Assembly (NCBI GenBank): GCA_030248225.1
Contig: JASANE010016076.1
Coordinates: forward strand, 1 to 64,000
Direction of reading: 5' to 3'
Length of the DNA stretch: 64,000 bases
From: Trileptium ribeirensis
Lineage: Eukaryota; Nematoda; Enoplea; Enoplida; Thoracostomopsidae
Shown here: one piece after another, positions 20,591 to 31,383 of the stretch
How the letters are laid out: the number at the start of each line of letters is the position of its first letter
How positions within the stretch are numbered: the stretch's first letter is position 1
Notes under the pieces: model-generated
Databases searched by the model: none
Told to the model about the DNA's origin: nothing
The model's input: only the letters and a program-made list of their open reading frames with translations
Position numbers and translations under genes: made by a program

Positions 20591-20995
20591 AGTTTCCAAT
20601 ATAAAAAGAAAAGGCCCGACGCAGCGCCGGACCAGTTGAGAGTTTGGTGTTTGGCGGTTGTCGCCCGCTTGAGCAGTTAGTAGTTTGGTCAATTTCCGAG
20701 TTTTCTTTTGGTCTTTCCTCTCTCTTTTGCTTTTGATTTTCCCAGGAGCGGCTCTCACTATGTAGACGCAGTGTAGAGTCCCTCCTGGTGATCTTTCTTT
20801 CATTCTCCAATTTTATCAGTAAGGCTGCCCTTGCGGTGCTGGAGCGTCCGTTGGATGTTCCGCGCATCCGTAAGTAGGAGCCCCGAGAAAATGAAAGAAA
20901 TCGCGTCAAAATTGATCGCAAAACTTTCACATCTCGACTGGTTCCCCGCTCACCGGGTCGCATTTTTATTTCTCTAGGCTCGGTGGGCGAAATTT
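20590..20995 (+). promoter_or_regulatory. LTR-like promoter-leader module A
   Basis: TATAAAAAG at 20,600 is followed by a GC-rich start region (AAAAGGCCCGAC, GGACCAGTTGAGAG), a leader ending in GTAAGT at 20,870-20,875, and a block CTGGTTCCCCGC...GGTGGGCG. The same order recurs in modules B, C, D and E, so this is a repeat family. It is most likely the U3-R-U5/leader of an LTR element, though no coding part is attached. Confidence 0.5.
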
Positions 20996-21639
20996 CGTCA
21001 TTAAGTGATGTGAATAGAATTGGGGGGGGGGCAAGGAATACACACGGGGAAGGGGGAAGGACATAAAGACACGGGAGGGCTAATATGCCGAAAGCGACGT
21101 TTTGACCTGGAGGCAGCCGCTAGTGCAAACGATATTTAAGCGTAAGTAGGAATCGACCCTTAGGCTACCGATAAATCTAGAGCACGATTCCCTGAGAGTC
21201 TGACCTTTCGATTTAAAACAGGTTTCCCACGCCATGGAGACACGGTAGGGAACTTCATAGATTTTAATTAAATAGTATAGGACCTCCACCGTTAGAGTGG
21301 GCTTGTTAGCACACTACGGAAACTCGGGCCCACTATTTTCATTTGAACCGTCCTTGACCTCCGCCTTGGAAATTATTGTGCACGCTTTCGAGTTTGTAAA
21401 ACCGTCCGACCTGTATCAAAAGACAGCAGGGTGCGAGTGGCTCCAGGTCACCCGAGAGCACAGTGCGTGGATTAGTGGATGGAGAAGTTCAGCAACTGGA
21501 ATGGACGTAGTCATTTGCAAACCAGGACGCAGTGACGTTTCACCGAACTCTCCGACTGAACTCGCAAAATGCGACTGGATGCCCTGAGTAATTTTTCCAA
21601 TCAAAAGGCCCGGCAACTAGGAAACTCAAATAGTTCACG

Positions 21640-22098
21640 CACGCACCGTGTTGACACGGTCAAGTATTTCGTCAACTTTTAACAATTAATGACTATCGTC
21701 AGGTGGACCCGGCCGCTCCGAGTGGAGTGACGTATCGTAACCCCTCGTGCGTCATGGCGTCCCGCTTTAGTAGAACTTTAGCAAAATAGATAATTTTCAC
21801 TGCGTCCCAGAATGTAAAGTCCGTAGCCTTAGGCTCTCGATTAGAGTGTTTTTAATGCAAATGACTGCGTACCATGGCGAAACAATAATGCCTGGAGAGA
21901 CAGTAAGTCAAGGTGCAGAATGAGTTGGAGTCCACCGCGACTTATTGATTTGATCTAAACTCAAGCAAATTGTTCGAGACCTCACCCCTTAGTCCAGCAA
22001 CTCCCCTGACGAGTTTTATAAATGAAACGTTTCTCCAAGTTCCTAGGAAATCACTAGACGTGGGCCCCGCACCGTGTAGACACGGTGAAGTCCTCGTT
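21640..22098. repeat. Pair of ACCGTGT/ACACGGT hairpins
   Basis: GCACCGTGTTGACACGGT near 21,642 and GCACCGTGTAGACACGGT near 22,069 are two copies of one small perfect palindrome about 430 bases apart in otherwise unremarkable DNA. No gene is recognised from 21,000 to 22,500. Confidence 0.45.
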
Positions 22099-22539
22099 AG
22101 AACGATCTAATTTTCATGTCAAGAGTATAGGTCTAAAATCATAGGAAGGCGGGCAACGTCTTCCCGAACTAGGGAGACGCGGCCTTGGCTTTCCGTTTTT
22201 GATAAGGTCGCTCACTTTCCCTTTAACCGGTGCAGAATTCGTTTCGATTAGGATAGCAACTCCGGTTCTGCGTAACCACGGAAGACTCGTGGGTGACTCC
22301 AGACTCAGTGACACGAGCTTGGTTCGGGAAAGCACGCACAGCCATTTTAGTTTAGTGTCCAATGTATGATGGTAATTGCCGCGGGATATTGTTTGCTTGA
22401 AGGCTCGATGAGTTGTTTTATTTTATGGATGTATGTATATGGAATATAATGGAATATAATTTTTCCACTGTAATGGAATATAATTATTTCAAAATTTCAA
22501 ATCTGTTATATTTTGAAGGGCCTAGGGCAGTCAGGGTGT

Positions 22540-22985
22540 GGAAACTGCGTATAAAAGAAGCTGACTCGGTGGAAAAATGGGACCAGTCGAGACCAGTAGT
22601 TACAGAAATTGGTCGGGTATTTGGCGGTTGTCGTCAGTTTTGGGGTTTTAATTTTGCTTTCATTTTTCGTTTTCTTAGCTCGGGTGGACTCTTCGACCTG
22701 CCGACTCGTGGAAGAGGTCCACCCGAGGCTTTTCACATGTTTTTGATTTTCTCGCTCAAGCCTAGAACCAGGGGAGCCCTTGCTGGTGCTGAGGTGTCCG
22801 TTGGATGCATCGCGCTCCCATAAGTGCTGTGCCCGCACTTCGGAGACTAAAATAAATAAAATAAACCATGAAAAAAATTTACAATCAAAAAGGTATTTCC
22901 CGCGCTCGACTAGTTCCCCACCCAACGGGTTACGTTTATTGTTGGCGCCCAGTGGGTGAATCGTTTAACCGTGTTTTGTTTTGTT
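22540..22985 (+). promoter_or_regulatory. LTR-like promoter-leader module B
   Basis: TATAAAAG at 22,550, a GGACCAGTCGAGACCAG start region, a leader with GTCCGTTGGATGC, and the closing block GTTCCCCACCCAACGGGTT match module A. In place of the donor GTAAGT there is ATAAGT (22,821), so the splice site is mutated. TGGCGCCCA at 22,943-22,951 resembles the beginning of a tRNA-Lys primer-binding site. Confidence 0.5.
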
Positions 22986-23069
22986 TGAATAAATGTTCAC
23001 AGCTAACTTCGGTCTAGAAATTGCTCGCTGGGACTTATGTATGTGGGTGAACACTAGAAGTCAAAATTT

Positions 23070-23375
23070 TGGGGCTTATGCTTAGCTCGGGTTGACTCTT
23101 CTACCTGCAGACTTGTGGAAGAGGTCCCCCCGAGGCTTTTGCAGGCTTTGAGTTTTGCTCTAGTTTAGGACGAGAGGGCGACCCTTGCGGGTGCTGGGAT
23201 ACCACGCGCTCCTGTAAGTGCTGTACCCGCACTGCTAGAATCAGGGACTAAAGTTCTAACAAATTTTAATCACAAATGCAAGAAAAAGGGTGTCCCCCTC
23301 TTATTCGACTGGTTCCCCACCCAATGAGTTGCGCTGTACTGGTGAGCGCCCAGTGGGTAAACTATCTCCACTGTA
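23070..23375 (+). promoter_or_regulatory. LTR-like leader module C (promoter part missing)
   Basis: This copy shares with B the segment from the TAGCTCGGG...GAAGAGGTCC block to the GCGCCCAGTGGGT block. It keeps the donor GTAAGT at 23,214-23,219. The TATA part is absent. Sequence between B and C suggests a local duplication. Confidence 0.45.
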
Positions 23376-24429
23376 TTGGTTGGCGTTTAATTCGAAATTC
23401 ACTCTTAGTTTCGAGAAAGGATTTTTATCGTCAGAGGCCGAGGTAATATACAAAAGGCGATAGTTGATTTAATGCGAAGAGCCAGCTCGAAAGCAGCCGC
23501 GACTAGGATTGTGAAACAAAATTTTGAAGTGCTTCAACCATACCCCTATTTTGCACCACCGGTTGCTTATTCGCGATTCTAATACTACCCTTACAGGCGT
23601 TCCCCCGCCGCGAGTAGGGCTGGGTCCTGAAACATTTAAGCCGAAATGAGTGTACAAGAAAACGAGTGTGCGAGGGAGCAGCCGTGATCTTTTATCGGAA
23701 ATGAGGGCGCATAAAGGAATTTAGGTGGAGAATTGAACCAAGGAGCACGGCTCACGCCGATAAATATTTTCCTGCTATTGCATTCGTGCAGAGCCTTCTA
23801 TAGGTTGCGGATAAACGGTCACGTCCGCGCGCCGTGGGAGCGACCACGCCCTCGAACTTTAAGACCGAAGTTTAGATAACAAATTTTGGGCTGAGGGTTC
23901 CGCGTTTCTAAAAGAGTCCAAATGGAGCTCACATGGCAGTTTCGTCATCCCAAACGGCGTGTTAACTATTAAAATCCGTAGCACGTTTAAATTTCTCATG
24001 CATCATGCCCGGGATTTGATATATCATATGATGTATATATATAATTGTATGTTTGTCTGCACCCAATCGGGTCATGTTTCGTTTTGTGTCAAGGATTTAG
24101 ACAAAACAGGGAGAGAACCGAAAGTAAATGTTCTGCGTGTGTACTTACTCCAGGCAATTTGGATTTTATTTAGGATTAGGATTTTATTTAGGATCCGGAT
24201 ATTATTTAGGACCAGCCAGGCTCCGTTTTGGAAAATTCATCTAGTATTTCCGACTACAACACCACAAAGCTTATTTTGAAATTACAACACACATGGGACG
24301 TGATCACACTTATCGAACTAACCATCACATCCCTATGAGGTTAGGCACCTCTTCAAAGTCCCATCTCGTTTGATCCAACTCATTCTAGCGTCTTCACTCA
24401 TGCCATCCTAAGAACTAGTCATTAGTCTC

Positions 24430-24690
24430 TCGGCTCCTCAGACACCCCTCTCGAAGGGCGGGTCTGACCACTTATGGAATTTACTAAGTGCCTTAATGTA
24501 AGACCTAGTGACGGAATGAGGGAATGATGGGTCAGCCTTATTACCTGTGAGCAGGCCTAGGGGCCGACCCTCCCTCAGGGGGACCTCCATACCTTTAGAC
24601 ACGTGTGGCAACAGAGGGGCCAGGCAGAACACCCTGGTAAACCCGCCGGCAGCCTGCTAAGCTTGGCGGTTCCTTTATATCAAACTAGGA
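24430..24690 (+). repeat. Diverged copy of the structured tail of the 6-kb unit
   Basis: The order GGGAATGATGG, CCTGTGAGCAGG, GGACCTC, TTTAGAC and CTGCTAAGC matches the tail of the two large units at 54,315-54,470 and 62,250-62,405 at lower identity. It shows that the unit family exists outside the right-hand tandem pair. Confidence 0.5.
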
Positions 24691-24964
24691 TCCACCGGAG
24701 AATCGTGTAAGCCTGGATTGTCCGAGCACCACGGCGGGAATGTTATGTGGTGCAGCTGGGATCCCTTAGGGCCAGAACTGGTCCCAGTACAGAGCTACTA
24801 CGTAGTTGCGGCTAGAAACAAGCCACTATTAGGATCAATTCACAGGTGAACGCTGAGGTGGTTTATCATTTAAATTTCCATCGAATGCAGAAACAAACCT
24901 AAAATTATGCTTAGTTTTCCAAAAACACGCAATAAATAATAAATCATTTAATGAAACAGAATTA

Positions 24965-25350
24965 CCTTAGCTCGAGGGGGCACAAATATCAAACTGGAGA
25001 GGCATCATTATCAAACAGGAGGAGTCACCAATATCAAACAGGAGGGGGCACCAATATCATATCGGAGGGGACACGAATATTATACCGGAGGGCACACCAA
25101 TATCAAGCTGGAAGGGGTACCTATATTTAATTGGAGGGGGTACCAATGTCAAACTGGAGTGGCACCGATGCCAAACTGGAGGGGGCCAATGTCTAACTGG
25201 AGAGGGCCAATATCACACTGGTGGGGGCCCTAATGTCAAACTGGAGGGGGTCAATATTAAACTGGAGAGACCAATATTAAAATGGAGGGGGCCAATATCA
25301 AACTGGAGGGGGCACCTATATCAAACTGTACGGGGGCAGCAATATCAAGC
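24965..25350. repeat. Minisatellite of AATATCAAACTGGAGGGGG units
   Basis: About 14-15 variable units of 24-30 bases are arrayed head to tail (CACCAATATCAAACTGGAGGGG and variants). Unit length and sequence drift along the array, showing age. Confidence 0.85.
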
Positions 25351-25369
25351 TGGAGCAGAGTTACGTGGA

Positions 25370-25560
25370 GTTCTATATACCGGTGTTACATAAGATATGG
25401 CGTATGTAATACTAGTTACGTACGACGTGTCGTATGTAACACTGTCTATATGACATGTCGTATGGAATGCTGGTTACATACGACATGTCGTATGTAACAT
25501 TGGTTACATATAACATGTCGTATGTAACACAGATACGTACAACATGTCGTATGTAACAAA
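25370..25560. repeat. Palindromic satellite, ACATACGACATGTCGTATGT units
   Basis: Five or six units of about 31 bases each centre on the palindrome TACGACATGTCGTA, joined by AACACTGGTT-like spacers. Each unit can form its own hairpin or pair with its neighbours. It directly follows the minisatellite. Confidence 0.8.
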
Positions 25561-25734
25561 AATTTTCGAGTAGATTGGCGTATTATACTGTAAATCAGCA
25601 ATAACTATGATATTTGTGTGTGTTCATTTACAATTTTTTATATGGTCGGTCGCAGATTTTGAGTTTTCAAAATTGGAAAACTGGGAGCCAGGCCATACAA
25701 ATTAAGGGGACCCAGATATTTGACCGGGTTTACA

Positions 25735-25830
25735 CGAGGCGTATAAAAGGAAAAGGCCAAAGCGGCGGGACCATTCGAGCGTTGCTGATCTAAGTATAGC
25801 GACGTTTAAGTTTGCCGGTTTACACAGCAC
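25735..25830 (+). promoter_or_regulatory. LTR-like promoter module D
   Basis: TATAAAAGG at 25,742 is followed by AAAAGGCCAAAGCGGCGGGACCA and TCGAGCG, closely matching module A around its TATA box and start region. The later leader and donor are not recognisable. Confidence 0.45.
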
Positions 25831-26089
25831 ATTAAATTGGTCCCTAAAAATCTTACCTTATCTTTTCGTTTCATAAAATTTTAACTTAACTCAGCCTGAT
25901 TGACATATTTTTCCAACAATTCCTAAGCTTAGGTAACTTATGTTTAGGAAGTTTTAGTTTAATGTAGTTCAGTTTTGGTTCTGCATTCATAGCATTAGCC
26001 GCTAATGATATAATCGGAATATTTATTATATATTTATTATATTGCAAATTGTCAGCACGGCGGCCTAGCGGGACGCTGTGTGGTGACAA

Positions 26090-27070
26090 ATCTTTTGTCG
26101 TATTTGGACGACTGGACCAAACACTATGATGACCGACCGGACACTGGTATTGATGTCATCTATTTGGATTTCCGCAAAGCGTTCGATTCAGTGCCATTCC
26201 AACGCCTGCTTACAAAAATGGAATTTTGCGGAATTAGGGGCAAGCTGCTACGGTGATTCCGAAGCTTTCTGACGTGCCGACGGCAACGCGTGGTTCTGAA
26301 GGGGTTGAGACGAAGTGGTGTGCTGTATGCATCGGTATCCCCAAGGCACCATCAGTGGGCCTAACTGCTTCATTTTATTCGTCAACGACGTCCGCAACAA
26401 CATCCTGTCCGATGTTCCCCTATTCGTTGACGACATTAAAATGTACCGTGAGATCCGTAGCTCGTCAGACTGCGCCATGCTGCAAGCTCATTTGGACACT
26501 GTCGCTGCCTGGTGGCGCACGTGGCTCCTTGACCTGAAAACGTCCAAGTCTGTCCTTCTTCGGATACGAGAGCAGCAGCGCTTTTCTGTGAGATATCGAT
26601 TGCCAGGAGGTGACATCCAGCGAGTCCCATCGGTGCGCGAGCTTGGCGTCATCACTGCGGAGAAGCTTCGTTTCAACAAACATATCGACAAAATCGAATC
26701 GACGTCCAATCGGCGTATCGGTCTGATGAGTCGGTCTTTGGCGTCCCGTGACCCGGCTGTTGTCGTACCGCTGTACAAGGGCCTTGTACGCTCATTGATC
26801 GAGCTTGCTGCCGCTGTTTGGTCTCACAGTATAACGTCGGCATTGAGCGTCTCGAAAGAATCCAGCGCCGGTGCCTCCGTTTGTCGCCCGACGCTGATGT
26901 TCAAGAAGTGTCCACTCTTAAATGCCTCCGCGAGACCATCGATATGGTCAATACGTACAAAATCCTCAACCGCGAGACTGTGCTCAACCCTGACAACCAT
27001 TTTTCCCGACCACATCGCGCCTCATAGACCACGAGATGAAACTGTTTCGTTCGTATGCGCGTACGAATGT
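26090..27070 (+). pseudogene. Non-LTR retrotransposon reverse transcriptase (CR1/jockey-like), broken
   Basis: The reading starts in the fingers (DVIYLDFRKAFDSVP near 26,150), crosses TGA 26,254 at a position normally Trp, shifts frame near 26,330, then shows the PQGTISGP block and the catalytic FVDD box (about 26,423-26,435). The thumb and post-RT region follow (LGVI, MPLYKGLVR-type blocks) to about 26,820, where another frameshift leads into the C-terminal RRCLRL block. The endonuclease half is absent. Trematode-, tick- and insect-type CR1/jockey elements share this architecture. A second fragment lies at 40,100-40,460. Confidence 0.88.
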
Positions 27071-27111
27071 ACGTAGCCATTTTTTCACTTGTCGGATCAT
27101 CGAGCCGTGGA

Positions 27112-27361
27112 ACCAACTTGACAGCACGATTGTGCTCTCACAGAACTTGGACAAGTTTAAATATAATTTTGGAGGGGTGAGATTTTTGCCACGCTAAGGC
27201 AAGCATCTCTAAACCCTCTTAAGGTATGATCTTAAGGTCAGTTCCGGTTCCGGTTCCAACTTGACAGCACGATTGTGCTCTCGGAGAACTTGGACATGTT
27301 TAAACGTAATTTGGGAGGGGTGCGATTTTTGCCACGCTAAGGCAAGCACCTCTAAACCCTA
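27112..27361. repeat. Two tandem copies of a 140-base unit
   Basis: AACTTGACAGCACGATTGTG opens both units (from about 27,115 and 27,258), and both end in CCACGCTAAGGCAAGC...CTCTAAACCCT. The first unit continues into CTTAAGGTATGATCTTAAGGTCAG, the second is interrupted there by the piggyBac insertion. The first unit therefore represents the empty target site. Confidence 0.8.
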
Positions 27362-27912
27362 TTAACCCTACGATTCCTGAGCTTTTTGCACTACCTCGGT
27401 TTCCTGAGGGAGGGGGTCCACTGGACCCCCAAGGGAAAAATGACCCTACAGGTGAACATTGAGGTCAAGCTTGAGAATAATGACGTGGAGTGAATTGTAA
27501 TACTGTTATTTCTTCACATACGCGGTATGACCAAAATCGATCATTTTATCACCACTCTATAAAGCTTTGAACCATATTTGTTATTTTTCCAACTTTTAGG
27601 AAAACGTCTGACTTCACTCGGCCGTATCAACTCCATCCTAGGCTCAATGTGGTTATTCTTTCTGTATAACATAGAGCATTGTGTTTACTTTTACACAGCA
27701 AAATATAATGTTGAAAGTGCCTCGAAAATAAAATAAGATTGACACAAGCACTGGGTACATTTTACGAAAAATATAATATGCGCATCAAAATAAGTCTGTT
27801 TTCATAAATGTTACACTTTTTGCTGCAGGTATGTGACCGAAACACCCAATTCCGTTTTCAAATTCAATAATCAGTCAGTTTTATGTTCTTTCAAAACATA
27901 TTTCGGGCTTCT

Positions 27913-30094
27913 CTAATTCGGTTGGGCTCTAACGCACTCCGCACATTTCAAGACAGTAGTTGAATGCTCGTTGCACACATGACGTTTGCAAATTGAGCAC
28001 GGATCTTCCGCTTCCGCGCCCGCGGACACATGAAGCATACCGTCTTTCGTCGGTCAACTTCTGCTGAAATAGATTATGGAAAATGAATAACATGGTACAG
28101 TGATACAAAGAGCACTTCGTACGACAGTATGACAGTAGTAGGAAAAGTGAGGGTTCTGGCTCACTTGATTAATGACCTGTCAGGGCAAATATATACATAT
28201 ATAATATATATGACATATGTATAACATATATTTATGTATAATCAAAATCATATAAGTATTTATTTCCACGTATATTTACAACTTCCGTGTTGATGACTTA
28301 CGACATAAATGGCCGGTTCGTACAGTGTTTGAACATTACATGAGAAATGAGAATAATCTTCAATATCATTAAACTCTTGGTGTGGCCAAGAACATATTTT
28401 GTAAGCGTGCTATTCAAGAATTTCTCACCTGGAACTTCAGCTCGTCGTGTGGCAGGCTCCACGTCGACATCGAAGCAGCGTAACGCCATTACCGTGGAAA
28501 ACTTGAATCCATTCACGTACTGTGCTCTCAGCTCCATCGCTGGACGCAAAAGCGCAGTTCCAAGATCCATCAAAAACGCGTGCCGGGAGACCTGAGAGCT
28601 GGTCCGCCGGGCGTTGAAGATGATGTGACTGTTGATCCCCGCAATGTTCAGCAGATTGCAGAAGATGGCGAACGGCCACCGACACGAAGCCCGATATGCT
28701 GAGAAGTGACGGATCATTTGATCCAAGGCGTCAACCCCACTTTTAGTCTTATTGTAGTAAACAATGATGTCGGGTTTCCCTATCTCGTTGACACCGCTGT
28801 CGTGGTGGAGCGTTGATAACACCATAACCGTTTTAGACTTCTTTGGGTGAAACGAGACTAGACTCATTCGTTCTTTGTAGGCAAACAACGAGGACCCAAT
28901 TTCACGCTTCTTGGCTGCACCAGGGAGCAATGCCAACGGTAGTCCGCGCCGATTGGACATTATTGTTCCAGCGAGCGTCAAATTCTGTTTCAAGTGTTCC
29001 TGTGCCAGAGGAATGGATGTGAAGTAGCGATCGGCCGTAATATTGCGGCCAGAACCCGAAATAGGCTTAGCAAGTTCGATGATAACGTTTCCGGCAAACC
29101 CAACATCACCTGACTTACCCTCATTGCCTCTATCCCCAGACGCGGCGGCGGCATGCTTGCCCAGGTAGGGAATACCGTTGTAGCAGTAATACTTTTCTGC
29201 ATCAGCAAGCACCCAAATTTTGATCCCAAATTTCCCCGGTTTGCTGCTCATGAACTGCCGGAATGCGCATCGTCCGCGGAACTTGACCAGCTGTTCATCG
29301 ACGGTCACGTTGGGCCCTGGACGATAGAGCTCCTGCAACCGTGGCACGAACATATCCCACAGCTGCCGAATTGCCGCGAATTTATCGGTGGCACGGCGCT
29401 CCTCGCGTGTTGTCTTGTCGTCAAAGCGGCAGAAGCGGAGTAGAAGTTCGAACCGGTCACGAGGCATCGTTGCGCGGAAATATGGGTGTTGAAGCTCACT
29501 CCAAAGCTCATGTGTGCTTCGTTTGCCAGATTTGCAGGCTCCTTGAATGATTAGCAGGCCAATGAACGCGTCGATCTCCTCAACTCCAAACGGTCTGAAA
29601 CCGTTGAACCGAGTAGCAATGTTGGACTCCGGGTGCGCCCTGCAGTAGGATTAGTACGCCAAATTAGTATTAAGCATGAGCAGATCTCGCATTTCTCGAG
29701 TAAAGCACAAGCTAAAGGCTTCAATTGGCTTTGCAATGGTTTGCGAAACAACATCAGACGGCCCCGGGTGCTCTCGAATTATGTCAGCAGCATTAGCGCG
29801 ACCTCGGCCTGATGGAGCACGCGAAGCCCACATGTATCCGTCAATCTTAGTCTTGAATGACCCTTCGTTGTCCCCACTATCTGCTTGATCCAAATCACAA
29901 TCATCTTCATCTGATTCATCTTCTGAAGCGGACTGATTAGAATACACATCGGAGTCAGATTCTTCAAGCTGCTGTTGGTCGGGTGGACCATCGTTACCCG
30001 GATCGTCGTCCTCACCTCCATGTAATTCCAGTAGGTCATCGTCGTCGGCAAATACCATTCGTACGGATTCTTCCAGGGCATAACGCCTTTCCAT
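27913..30094 (-). pseudogene. piggyBac transposase, two exons, inactivated
   Basis: ATG 30,094 begins an acidic N-terminal region (DDDD, SDEDD runs). The same frame crosses one TAA at 29,653-29,651 and is then open from 29,650 to 28,429. The DDD catalytic residues are visible: Asp in ITADRYFTS (about 29,032), Asp in the LSTLHHDSG block (about 28,801), and Asp in GVDALDQM (about 28,732). The exon ends at CCAG followed by donor GTGAGA; after the acceptor ending at 28,064 the reading gives CFMCPRARKRK, the start of the C-terminal Cys-rich domain. One frameshift there separates it from a CxxC...CxEH...CxxC second half ending at TAG 27,913. So only a stop and a frameshift disable an otherwise complete protein of about 600 residues. 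Confidence 0.9.
28064..28428 (-). other. Predicted intron of the piggyBac transposase
   Basis: The donor GTGAGA (28,428 leftwards) and acceptor TTTCAG (ending 28,064) bracket an AT-rich stretch. Splicing joins the catalytic part in frame to the first half of the Cys-rich C-terminal domain. Without splicing the frame runs 44 codons into unrelated sequence. Confidence 0.6.
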
Positions 30095-30607
30095 TTTACC
30101 ACTACGAATGTTAGAATCAGTCGCACAAATGTATATAGTGTTAAACTTAGACGGCAAGTAGAAGATATAATAGTAAGTCTGAAATGCATAATAATGCAAC
30201 TGCAAATAGATGACAAAACAGGATATGCTTTTAAAGTAAATAGCACATGTTGTGAAATTCTATTTCGAGACCATGGCTTTACAGAACCTCCGTACACCGG
30301 CAGTGGGGTCCATTGGACCCCCCGTCAGGAATCCGAGGGAGCTAAATTTTGATAAAATAATATTTGAAAACTGAACACCCTCGCTTTCCTGAGGGGGGGT
30401 CCAGTGGACCCCGACCCTCTTTATGACCCACGGGTAAATCCCACAACTACGATTTTTTTCTCTCAGATGGAGCATGCTATTTTAGGAAAAGTCACAAAGT
30501 TACGTACCGAAAAGTGCAATATTGCCGATGTTACTCTCAAAAAAGTGACAAACGGGGTCCACTGGACCCCCCTCAGGAATCCTAGGGTTAAGGTATGATC
30601 TTAAGGT

Positions 30608-31375
30608 CAGTTCCGGTTCTGGTTCTGGTGAAAATCGTGTTCCGGTTGCGGTTCCGGCAAAGGGCAAAAACCATACCACCGGAATTCCGGTTTAAAAATT
30701 TTGTTTGAAATTTTCCACATTTTTGCTTCATCTGTGATCCAAACATATGTAATATATATTATACAATGATCAAGCTCCAATACAACCAAGCAAAAGAAAA
30801 GATTAACTAAACAATTTGTCGTGTGGAGCGTATGTTGGGCACATAATTTCAGTAGGAAATTTACATAATAACCTGCAGGAGTTTGTTAACAAATCTAAGC
30901 CAGGTCAATGCTTGTAGCAGCTATTTTGCACATTCAGAAGTCTGCGGGGTATGTTCGAATTAAACCGGTCCAACCTAGTAACAGAGTATGGTTTACGTAG
31001 AAGTACTTAGTGTTACGCTTTGGTAACAGAAATTGCGGCAAGCACGAGCCACTGCGCTTGTAAACTTTGTAAATAAAATTGAAGTAGAAGCACCAGCCTC
31101 AAAAAAATGATACATTGATCGATCAATAAATATTATTTAGCTTCTTCAGTCACTTTAAAGTTCCAGAAAGGCAATAATGCCATCACAATACGTTAAGTTT
31201 AATATAAAACTTATTTTTTAACACATTTTAAATCCACTGTACTTGCATTTCTTCCTTCATCTGTTTTGCTACATATAGGTTTCGAAGACCAGGTTCCGGT
31301 TCCGGATCCGGTTTAAATGGACGGTTCCGGTTGCTGGTTCCGGTTCCGGTAAATTTAGGTTCCGGTTATTCCCTG
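30608..31375. mobile_element. Non-autonomous hAT element, internally deleted copy
   Basis: It is flanked by the perfect 8-base duplication CTTAAGGT (30,600-30,607 and 31,376-31,383). Its right end is CCGGTTATTCCCTG, the same as the full-length copy at 58,624-59,805. Its left end retains CAG and then TTCCGG repeats, so the first bases of the terminal repeat are deleted. The interior matches the 58.6-59.8 kb copy with about 400 bases missing. No transposase is encoded. Confidence 0.9.
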
Positions 31376-31383
31376 CTTAAGGT

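Larger units (their letters stand above)
27366..30587 (-). mobile_element. piggyBac-family DNA transposon, near complete
   Basis: The 3,222-base element is flanked by TTAA on both sides (27,362-27,365 and 30,588-30,591). Its ends are inverted repeats of 16 bases with one mismatch: CCCTACGATTCCTGAG at left and the complement of CCCTAGGATTCCTGAG at right. TTAA duplication and CCCT ends are diagnostic of piggyBac. It carries one transposase gene on the minus strand with a stop and a frameshift. It lies next to a hAT element, and its target is a CTTAAGGT-containing repeat. Confidence 0.93.

Noticed and set aside
24965..25560. CRISPR-like array
   Set aside because: Units vary in length, have no unique spacers, and the sequence is eukaryotic.
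27040..27110. Poly(A) tail or terminal repeat of the non-LTR element
   Set aside because: No A-rich tail or microsatellite end is visible, so the 3' boundary cannot be set.
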